The position numbers and the translations under genes are program-made. Of a DNA stretch of 5,240 nt, positions 1 to 4,742 are shown piece by piece (positions within the stretch are counted from its first letter, which is position 1; the number at the start of each line of letters is the position of its first letter). Source of the stretch: Treponema sp. (GTDB lineage: Bacteria; Spirochaetota; Spirochaetia; Treponematales; Treponemataceae); assembly GCA_016282455.1 (NCBI GenBank), contig JAEEKM010000353.1:1-5240 (forward strand), in the 5' to 3' direction. Under the pieces are notes generated by a model. It made no database searches. It worked only from the letters and a program-made list of their open reading frames with translations, and had not been told where the DNA came from.

Positions 1-1
1 A

Positions 2-577
2 AAGAGTCCTAAATGCCTGGGTGACTTAGGTTCCCTCATGCAGCTCTGGGGTATGTTCTATGTGGTAATGAACATGGTGGTAGACGGAACAAGATTCCCT
101 CTGTCTGATATGGGCGCTTCTATTCCAGTCTTTGGCGGTGCCTTTGCACTTCCGTCAAACATTCCTTTGGTTGCAATCGGGGTTCTGGTAGTGGGATTTG
201 TTTTAAGCTTTATCTTCTCTAACTACGAGGGCAGTCTTGGAAAGAGTATTCTGGAAAGCTGCAAGAACATAATCAGCGTGCTTCTGGGCGTAGTAAACAT
301 CTTCAGTGACATTGTTTCCTACATCCGTCTGTGGGCTGTGGCTCTTGCGGGTGCGGCAATCAGTGAGACTGTAAATACAATGGCAGGACCAATGTTCGGT
401 AAACTTGCCATGATGATTTTCGGTGTAGTGCTTCTGGTATTTGGTCATGGACTTAACATGATTTTGAACGTGCTTTCTGTGATTGTTCACGGCGTACGTT
501 TGAATACACTGGAGTTCAGCCAGCATCTGGGCATGGCCTGGAGCGGAACAAAATACCGCCCCTTCGCCGAAAAATAA
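2..577 (+). CDS. atpI: V-type ATP synthase subunit I, C-terminal part (partial)
   Basis: This is the membrane half of the V-ATPase a/I subunit, which forms the two ion half-channels beside the rotating proteolipid ring. The frame is open to the left edge, so the start and the N-terminal cytoplasmic arm are missing; 191 codons are visible. Counting from the Met at 38, a hydrophobic helix spans about 42-60. The helix with SYIRLWAVALAG (95-106) carries Arg97 (codon 326-328), matching the essential Arg735 of yeast Vph1. The last helix holds VHGVRLNTLEF (150-160) with Arg154, matching Vph1 Arg799. The ending EF...KYRPF is the usual C-terminus of the family. Subunit K follows, as expected at the end of a spirochaete V-ATPase operon. 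The 196-base gap before K is unusually long and holds a repeat whose first copy overlaps this stop codon. Residues, order and ending agree; I see no damage in the visible part. Confidence 0.95.
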   Translation, partial: KSPKCLGDLGSLMQLWGMFYVVMNMVVDGTRFPLSDMGASIPVFGGAFALPSNIPLVAIGVLVVGFVLSFIFSNYEGSLGKSILESCKNIISVLLGVVNIFSDIVSYIRLWAVALAGAAISETVNTMAGPMFGKLAMMIFGVVLLVFGHGLNMILNVLSVIVHGVRLNTLEFSQHLGMAWSGTKYRPFAEK

Positions 578-675
578 CTGTCATTTCAACAAATGTCAGT
601 TCCATACGGCGGTTGAGCCTGTCGAAACCCCGTGAACTGTCATTTCGACCGGAGCGAAGCGGAGTGGAGAAATCT
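576..675. repeat. Composite intergenic palindromic repeat between V-ATPase I and K
   Basis: The gap after subunit I contains two near-identical 15-base copies, AACTGTCATTTCAAC at 576-590 and AACTGTCATTTCGAC at 635-649, differing at one base. Between them lies GGTTGAGCCTGTCGAAACC (611-629), whose ends GGTT and AACC can pair. GTCGAAA (621-627) is the exact reverse complement of TTTCGAC (643-649). The second copy runs on into a purine-rich tail with three GGAG units (651-654, 661-664, 666-669), and ATTTC (642-646) can pair with GAAAT (669-673). From memory, very similar intergenic sequences recur in Treponema and some other bacterial genomes. That makes this a probable dispersed, REP-like element, but copy number cannot be judged from one window. 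It is read through as part of the operon mRNA unless a promoter or terminator lies here. Confidence 0.75.
578..599 (+). repeat. Imperfect inverted repeat directly after the subunit I stop codon
   Basis: CTGTCATTT (578-586) and AAATGTCAG (591-599) form a 9-base stem with one T-T mismatch around the loop CAAC. It starts one base after the TAA of subunit I. No T-run follows, so it is not a normal Rho-independent terminator. It may be an mRNA 3' stabilising hairpin or simply part of the repeat element. Confidence 0.45.
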
Positions 676-703
676 ACATCTGTTTCGCCCAAAAAACTGT
701 AGT

Positions 704-727
704 TTGCAGAAGCAAAAACTTCTGTAA
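704..727 (+). promoter_or_regulatory. Stem-loop in the leader of subunit K
   Basis: TTGCAGAAG (704-712) pairs with CTTCTGTAA (719-727) around the loop CAAAAA, giving nine pairs of which one is G-U. It lies 35-58 bases upstream of the subunit K ribosome binding site and is followed by an A/T-rich unstructured stretch. No T-run follows at once, so termination is unlikely. A role in mRNA processing or in raising translation of the high-copy proteolipid is an inference. A second, smaller hairpin (CCGC 747-750 with GCGG 756-759) lies just before the Shine-Dalgarno sequence. Confidence 0.4.
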
Positions 728-761
728 CAAAATAGAAAATATTTTTCCGCAATAAGCGGTT

Positions 762-767
762 AAGGAG
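762..767 (+). promoter_or_regulatory. atpK: Ribosome binding site of subunit K
   Basis: AAGGAG lies six bases before the ATG at 774. It fixes the start of subunit K and shows that K is translated independently of subunit I, 185 bases after the previous stop codon. Confidence 0.85.
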
Positions 768-773
768 AAAATT

Positions 774-1205
774 ATGAACTGGGGTATGATTGGTGCCGGA
801 CTGGTTATGGGTATTGCTGCTATGGGTTCAGCAATTGGAATCGGAATTGCAGGTCAGGGAGCAATTGGCGCATGGAAACGCTGCTACCTGAACAACAAAC
901 CTGCTCCCTTCCTTCTTGTGGTGTTTGCAGGTGCTCCTCTTACACAGACAATTTACGGCTTCCTTCTTATGAACTCTCTTAAGGGAAAGGTTCTCGCTGG
1001 TGCAGTAGATCCTCTCTTCTCAATGGCACTGGGACTTGCCGCAGGTCTTGCAATGTGTATGTCTGCTATTGCCCAGGGAAAAGCTGGTGCCGCAGGTTCA
1101 GACGCTCTCGGTGAAACAGGAAAAGGCTTTACCAACTACATCATGGTTGTGGGTCTCTGCGAAACTGTAGCTCTGTTCGCAATGGTGTTCGGTCTTATCG
1201 CATAA
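774..1205 (+). CDS. atpK: V-type ATP synthase subunit K (proteolipid, rotor ring)
   Basis: This 143-residue protein forms the membrane rotor ring that carries ions past subunit I. It has four hydrophobic helices in two Gly/Ala-rich hairpins, about 5-28, 46-68, 79-101 and 120-142, and so is the double-hairpin V-type form rather than the single-hairpin F-type. The ion-carrying carboxylate is Glu130 in the last helix (GLCETVALF). The second helix has no carboxylate and instead has PLTQTIYGF (55-63), with Thr57, Gln58 and Tyr61; Gln101 ends helix 3. These match Thr64, Gln65, Tyr68, Gln110 and Glu139 of the E. hirae NtpK Na+ site, and the 29-residue spacing from Gln101 to Glu130 is the same as there. 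Na+ transport is therefore plausible but inferred. AAGGAG precedes the ATG, and a strong terminator follows the stop, so K is the last gene of its operon. Confidence 0.96.
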   Translation: MNWGMIGAGLVMGIAAMGSAIGIGIAGQGAIGAWKRCYLNNKPAPFLLVVFAGAPLTQTIYGFLLMNSLKGKVLAGAVDPLFSMALGLAAGLAMCMSAIAQGKAGAAGSDALGETGKGFTNYIMVVGLCETVALFAMVFGLIA

Positions 1206-1222
1206 GTTACCTTCACCAGAAT

Positions 1223-1260
1223 AAGGCTGTCTGATTTTTTCAGGCGGCCTTTTTTATTTT
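1223..1260 (+). terminator. Rho-independent terminator of the V-ATPase operon
   Basis: AAGGCTGTCTGA (1223-1234) pairs with TCAGGCGGCCTT (1240-1251) as a 12-pair stem with two G-U pairs and a TTTTT loop. It is followed by a T-rich tail up to 1260. It begins 18 bases after the subunit K stop codon. Confidence 0.92.
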
Positions 1261-1270
1261 AAAAACACCC

Positions 1271-1299
1271 TTGACAAAGAAAGAAGTCCATTATATAAA
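1271..1299 (+). promoter_or_regulatory. Sigma-70-type promoter of the chelatase/ABC importer operon
   Basis: A perfect -35 box TTGACA (1271-1276) is followed after 17 bases by TATAAA (1294-1299), which matches the -10 consensus at five of six bases. TATATA at 1292-1297 with a 15-base spacer is a poorer alternative. The expected transcription start is near 1304-1307, only about 9-12 bases before the ATG at 1316. It lies right after the V-ATPase terminator, as expected for a new transcription unit. No operator or riboswitch is visible between promoter and gene. Confidence 0.82.
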
Positions 1300-1315
1300 A
1301 ACATAGTAAACAAGT

Positions 1316-2074
1316 ATGAAATATAATGGAATTCTACTTGCCGGGAATGGAAGTCTTTCCACAAGGGCAAATGACAGCATAACTTCTCTTTTGCAAAAAA
1401 AACTGCAAATCCATTTTGCGGACTCTAAGCTTGTCTACGCCTGTACCAGTCAGTCTCTTTTAGAGCGTTCAAAAACATTACTAAGCGTAGATTCTGCCCT
1501 GGCTTCTTTTACAAAAGAGGGAGTAAAAACCCTTCGCATACTCCCCTTGTTTTTTGCACCCGGAAAAGAATGGGAACTGCTCTTAAAAAAACTTTCACTT
1601 TATAAAAAATCTTTTGAGTCCATTTCACTTCTTTCCCCTTTGCTCTGCAGTGAACAAAACAGAAGTGAACTTGCAAAAATAATTATTCAGGAAAATCATT
1701 TTACGCCACAAGAAAAAGTTCTTCTTGCAGGACACGGCTCTATGGGAATAGCAAATGAATGCTACACCTCTCTTGAAAAAACTTTTTCTTCAATGGGCTA
1801 TTTAAATGTGCGCGTAAAAACCCTGCAGGATTTTTCTTTACAGGGCGAAGAAGATTTTTTTACAGGAGAACTTACCCTTCTTCCCTTATTCTTCTGCTAC
1901 GGTACTCATGCAGAAAAAGACTTGTTTCAAAACGAAGACTCAATTGCATCCTGTCTAAAAAAAAGAGGAATACATCTAAAAGAAAATAAACAGGGCCTTT
2001 TGGAAAGTGAGGCTTTCTGCAACTACCTTTGCCAGAGAATTGCAGGTGAGGAGGAATGGAATGAAAACTGGTAA
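1316..2074 (+). CDS. cbiK: CbiK-like sirohydrochlorin cobaltochelatase family protein
   Basis: This 252-residue protein resembles the anaerobic cobalt chelatase CbiK, which inserts Co2+ into sirohydrochlorin early in cobalamin synthesis. The length fits (CbiK is about 260). Landmarks are GVKTLRILPLFFAPGKEW (69-86), the AGHGS motif with His140, VKTLQDF (167-173), and LLPLFFCYGTHAEKD (188-202) with His198. His140 and His198 match the metal ligands His145 and His207 of Salmonella CbiK. The third ligand, Glu175 in a TVEG motif, is replaced by Gln171 followed by Asp172. The halves look alike (GILLAGNGS at 5-13 against VLLAGHGS at 135-142), the old duplication of this fold. No signal peptide is seen, so it is cytoplasmic. 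An in-frame TAA at 1307 rules out an earlier start, and no Shine-Dalgarno is present. It heads an operon with a metal/tetrapyrrole importer. Another metal or tetrapyrrole substrate remains possible. Confidence 0.82.
   Translation: MKYNGILLAGNGSLSTRANDSITSLLQKKLQIHFADSKLVYACTSQSLLERSKTLLSVDSALASFTKEGVKTLRILPLFFAPGKEWELLLKKLSLYKKSFESISLLSPLLCSEQNRSELAKIIIQENHFTPQEKVLLAGHGSMGIANECYTSLEKTFSSMGYLNVRVKTLQDFSLQGEEDFFTGELTLLPLFFCYGTHAEKDLFQNEDSIASCLKKRGIHLKENKQGLLESEAFCNYLCQRIAGEEEWNENW
2048..2054 (+). promoter_or_regulatory. Ribosome binding site that decides the start of the binding protein
   Basis: GAGGAGG lies inside the end of the chelatase gene, six bases before the ATG at 2061. It supports 2061 rather than the in-frame ATG at 2007, which would place 18 extra residues before an otherwise normal signal peptide. 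Confidence 0.85.
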
Positions 2075-2921
2075 AAAAATTATTGTCGGATTTTTAACCC
2101 TCATATTATTTTTTGCAGGAAGAGTTTATGCAAAAAGTGATGATGGTCTTCGGGTTGCCGCTCTTTCTGAGTCTCTTGCAGAAATGTGGCTGCTTGCAGG
2201 CGGAAGTCTTACCGGTGCAACAGAAGATGCCCTTTTGCTTCCTGAACTTTCCGAAGCCGTAAAAAATAAAAACATTCAGTCTGTGGGAACCCTTACAACT
2301 CCTAGCCTTGAAGTTCTTGTTTCCCTTGAGGTAAATCTTGTTCTTGTTACAAAAGATATTCCCGTTCACAAAAAAATTCGGGAAAGTCTTCTGGCCCTTG
2401 GAAAAGAAGTGTATGTGGTAGATGTAAAAAACTTTTCTGATTATGAAAAAGTCATGGAAGATTTTACCCGTCGCACCGGAAGAAGCGACCTTTACAAAAA
2501 AAATGTTCTTGAAGTAAAGGAGAGAATCTCTGGCATTCTTTCTTCCTCAAAAAAAATAGATTCAAGTTATGTTTTTTTACGGGTTAGTGCCGCAAAAAAC
2601 AAAGTGATGAAAAATCATTTTGCAAACGAAATCTTTTCAGACTTTGGTCTAACTTCCTCTCTCAAAGATGACACTCCTTTAGATGACCTTGGCATGGAAG
2701 CCCTGTTGACTCTTGACCCCGATTATATTTTTGTCGTAGCCCAGGGAGATGAAAAGAGGGGAAAGGAAATCTTTACAAAAACTTACGTGAATGCTCCCGG
2801 CTGGAAAAATCTTACTGCGGTAAAAAACAATAGGGTTTTCTTTTTGCCAAAGAATCTTTTTAACTATAAGCCCAACGCAAACTGGGACAAAGCCTATGCC
2901 TATGTGCATTCTCTTTTGTAA
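2061..2921 (+). CDS. ABC transporter substrate-binding protein (BtuF/FecB type, class III)
   Basis: This 286-residue periplasmic receptor would capture a metal chelate, corrinoid, haem or siderophore and pass it to the permease. From the ATG at 2061 it has a clear signal peptide: MKTGKK, a hydrophobic core to about 19, and a likely signal peptidase I site after VYA (residue 24). No lipobox Cys is present. The mature protein shows the two-lobe helical-backbone fold: GLRVAALSESLAEMWLLAGG (29-48), PSLEVLVSLEVNLVLV (81-96), a long linking helix (about 140-165), and the typical ending NAPGWKNLTAVKNNRVFFLP (244-263) then YKPNANW. Glu84 and Glu213 sit where BtuF Glu72 and Glu202 dock onto permease arginines. 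The gene overlaps the chelatase by 14 bases, so translation is probably coupled, and the permease starts nine bases after its stop. The ligand cannot be deduced from sequence. Confidence 0.88.
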   Translation: MKTGKKIIVGFLTLILFFAGRVYAKSDDGLRVAALSESLAEMWLLAGGSLTGATEDALLLPELSEAVKNKNIQSVGTLTTPSLEVLVSLEVNLVLVTKDIPVHKKIRESLLALGKEVYVVDVKNFSDYEKVMEDFTRRTGRSDLYKKNVLEVKERISGILSSSKKIDSSYVFLRVSAAKNKVMKNHFANEIFSDFGLTSSLKDDTPLDDLGMEALLTLDPDYIFVVAQGDEKRGKEIFTKTYVNAPGWKNLTAVKNNRVFFLPKNLFNYKPNANWDKAYAYVHSLL

Positions 2922-2930
2922 GGAGGACTG

Positions 2931-3929
2931 ATGAAGAAAAAAATCTCTCCTACTTTTCTATTTGCTTTAGGACTCATACTCTGCATTTTCTTTTTTTTGC
3001 TTTCCCTTCTCTGGAAAACAACGTCCCTGTCTTTTACAGAGGCTTTTCTGGCCCTCACCGGTCGTGCATTAAAAAACTCCCACACTGCAATTTTATTTTC
3101 AGTCAGATTCCCTCGTGCCCTGGCTTCATTAATCTGCGGTGCATCTCTTTCTGTTGCGGGACTTCTTTTACAAAGCGCCCTGAATAATGCCTTAGCTTCA
3201 CCAGGTGTAATCGGAGTGAACAGCGGAGCGGGATTTTTTGTTCTTCTTGCAAGCCTTATTTTTCCCCTTTCCCTTTCTGTAAAAATAGAAGCGGCTTTTT
3301 TGGGAGCCCTGCTTTCCTGTTTTTTAGTTTACGGAATCTGTTTAAGCGCAGGCGTTTCAAAAACTTCTGTCGTTCTTTCAGGCGTTGCAGTAAGTTCTTT
3401 ATTCTCTGCCGGCATTGATGTAACACTTACCCTGCACCCGGAAATTGTTGCAGATAAAGTTTCTTTTTCTTTAGGCGGTTTTTCTGCCCTTTCCATAAAG
3501 CATGTTTACGCGGTAACTGCAATTTCCCTTCTGGCTTTTGTCCTTGCATTTTTCCTCTGCCCGGGATTAGATCTTTTTCCTCTCGGAGATGAAGCGGCTT
3601 TTTCACTTGGACTGAATGTAAAGGCTCACAGAATTTTATGCATACTCACTGCGGCCCTTCTTGCTTCGGGAAGTGTAAGTCTTTCAGGTCTTCTGGGTTT
3701 TGTGGGGCTTTTAGTTCCAAACATTATCCGTCTTTTTTGTGATTCCAGTTCACGTGTAAAACTTTTACTTTCTGCAGTCTGGGGAGGGGCTTTTCTTCTT
3801 TTTTGTGATTTTCTTTCGCGCGTCCTTTTCTTTCCATACGAAGTTCCGGTGGGGCTTTTCCTTTCCTGTCTGGGCGCTCCCTTTTTTATCTTCCTGCTCA
3901 TAAGAAAACGACGGAGGCTGGAAGCATGA
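2931..3929 (+). CDS. FecCD/BtuC-family ABC transporter permease
   Basis: This 332-residue inner-membrane protein is expected to dimerise and form the pore of the importer. The length and roughly ten hydrophobic helices fit the family. SVRFPRALASLICGASLSVA (57-76) carries Arg59 and Arg62, matching BtuC Arg56 and Arg59, which take part in docking the binding protein. The next motif, GLLLQSALNNALASPGVIGV (78-97), matches the family Q..TRNPLA.P pattern but with NNA in place of RNP. LGDEAAFSLGL (218-228) matches the conserved cytoplasmic segment between helices. SGLLGFVGLLVPNIIRLF (252-269) is the family signature, with Asn264 where His is commoner. The C-terminus is a basic cytoplasmic tail (RKRRR). 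AGGAGG at 2921-2926 overlaps the previous stop and sits four bases before the ATG. The stop codon overlaps the ATPase start as ATGA. Confidence 0.95.
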   Translation: MKKKISPTFLFALGLILCIFFFLLSLLWKTTSLSFTEAFLALTGRALKNSHTAILFSVRFPRALASLICGASLSVAGLLLQSALNNALASPGVIGVNSGAGFFVLLASLIFPLSLSVKIEAAFLGALLSCFLVYGICLSAGVSKTSVVLSGVAVSSLFSAGIDVTLTLHPEIVADKVSFSLGGFSALSIKHVYAVTAISLLAFVLAFFLCPGLDLFPLGDEAAFSLGLNVKAHRILCILTAALLASGSVSLSGLLGFVGLLVPNIIRLFCDSSSRVKLLLSAVWGGAFLLFCDFLSRVLFFPYEVPVGLFLSCLGAPFFIFLLIRKRRRLEA

Positions 3930-4690
3930 TAGAACTTAGAGATGTAAAATCTTTTTACGGAGAAAAAAAATCTCTTGAAGTAAAAGCTCTTACTTTTAAG
4001 GAAGCATCCCTTTCTGTTCTTGTAGGAAAAAACGGAAGCGGAAAATCTACTTTGCTAAAGACAATCCTTAACGAAATCTCTCACGAAGGAAAAGTGCTTG
4101 TAGATGGTGCCGAGTGTGAAAAACTAAGCTGTGGTGAGAGGGCAAAAAAAATTGCCTTTTTACCCCAGAGACTTTCCCTTCCTTCCATGAGTGTAGGCAC
4201 TCTTGTTTCTCACGGCAGGTTTTCTCACATGGGTTTTGGAAAAGTTCTTGGAAAAGAAGATAAAGACTTTGTGGAAAAAGCCATAGCAAAATGCGGACTT
4301 ACAGAAAAAAAAGGCAGGCTGCTTTCTGAACTTTCAGGGGGCGAAGTGCAGAGGGCTTATCTTGCAATGGTTATAGCCCAGGATACGCCTTATCTTCTTT
4401 TGGATGAACCTACCACTTACCTGGATCTGGAACATCAGGAAGAAATGTTTTCCATTCTGCGCTCCCTTTGCAAAGAGGGAAGGGGAGTAATTTTTTCCTG
4501 TCATGATCTTCCCCAGGCTTTTACCAAGGCAGACTGTGTAACGCTTCTAAAAGAAGGGGCTGTAATAGAAAGTGCTTCTCCAGAAGTCCTTTGCCAGAAA
4601 GAGTCTGTCCTAAAAGAAAGTCTTGGCGTAAAACTACTTCCACTCAGGCAGGAAGGACTTCTTTATTCCTATGGAGTAAGCGGAACTTGA
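3926..4690 (+). CDS. ABC transporter ATP-binding protein (FecE/BtuD type)
   Basis: This 254-residue ATPase powers the importer from the cytoplasmic face. All catalytic motifs are present and in order: Walker A GKNGSGKST (34-42, Lys40), Q-loop FLPQ (Gln81), signature LSGGEVQR (136-143), Walker B YLLLDEP (156-162, with Asp160 and Glu161), D-loop YLDL (165-168) and switch His193 (SCHDL). The spacing and the LSGGEVQRAYLAMVIAQ stretch are typical of importers for metal chelates and cobalamin. The ATG overlaps the TGA of the permease by four bases, and GGAGG at 3913-3917 lies eight bases upstream. This end-to-start overlap points to coupled translation, which would suit the equal copy number needed in a two-permease, two-ATPase complex. 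No sign of damage. The transported substrate cannot be read from the ATPase. Confidence 0.97.
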   Translation: MIELRDVKSFYGEKKSLEVKALTFKEASLSVLVGKNGSGKSTLLKTILNEISHEGKVLVDGAECEKLSCGERAKKIAFLPQRLSLPSMSVGTLVSHGRFSHMGFGKVLGKEDKDFVEKAIAKCGLTEKKGRLLSELSGGEVQRAYLAMVIAQDTPYLLLDEPTTYLDLEHQEEMFSILRSLCKEGRGVIFSCHDLPQAFTKADCVTLLKEGAVIESASPEVLCQKESVLKESLGVKLLPLRQEGLLYSYGVSGT

Positions 4691-4730
4691 TTTTTTTAAC
4701 AGTAAACTTTTTAAAAATACTAGAGAAAAC

Positions 4731-4735
4731 GGAGG
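4731..4735 (+). promoter_or_regulatory. Ribosome binding site of the PLP enzyme gene
   Basis: GGAGG lies seven bases before the ATG at 4743 and supports that start. The 52-base gap after the ATPase stop is A/T-rich and holds no convincing terminator, so read-through from the importer operon is possible. Confidence 0.8.
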
Positions 4736-4742
4736 GTAGGTG

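Noticed and set aside
576..675. CRISPR array or attachment site in the I-K gap
   Set aside because: Only two short copies are present with no regular spacers, no cas gene, and no integrase or tRNA; the inverted structure fits a palindromic intergenic repeat instead.
704..738. Possible promoter for subunit K (TTGCAG at 704-709 with TAACAA or TAGAAA)
   Set aside because: The spacers are 15 and 23 bases and the -10 matches are poor; the -35-like bases are better explained as part of the stem-loop.
516..752. Open frame on the minus strand covering the intergenic region between I and K
   Set aside because: It runs through the palindromic repeat, ends inside subunit I, and has no recognisable protein features or ribosome binding site; it is a chance reading of the repeat.
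2007..2060. Upstream in-frame ATG for the binding protein, adding 18 residues
   Set aside because: The added stretch MRLSATTFARELQVRRNG lies wholly inside the chelatase gene and would bury the signal peptide, whereas GAGGAGG sits six bases before the ATG at 2061.
4687..4730. Possible promoter or terminator in the gap before the PLP enzyme
   Set aside because: TTAACA (4696-4701) and AATACT (4716-4721) are only 14 bases apart, and the TTTTT/AAAAA stretch at 4708-4717 has no loop or G/C stem, so neither a promoter nor a terminator is convincing.
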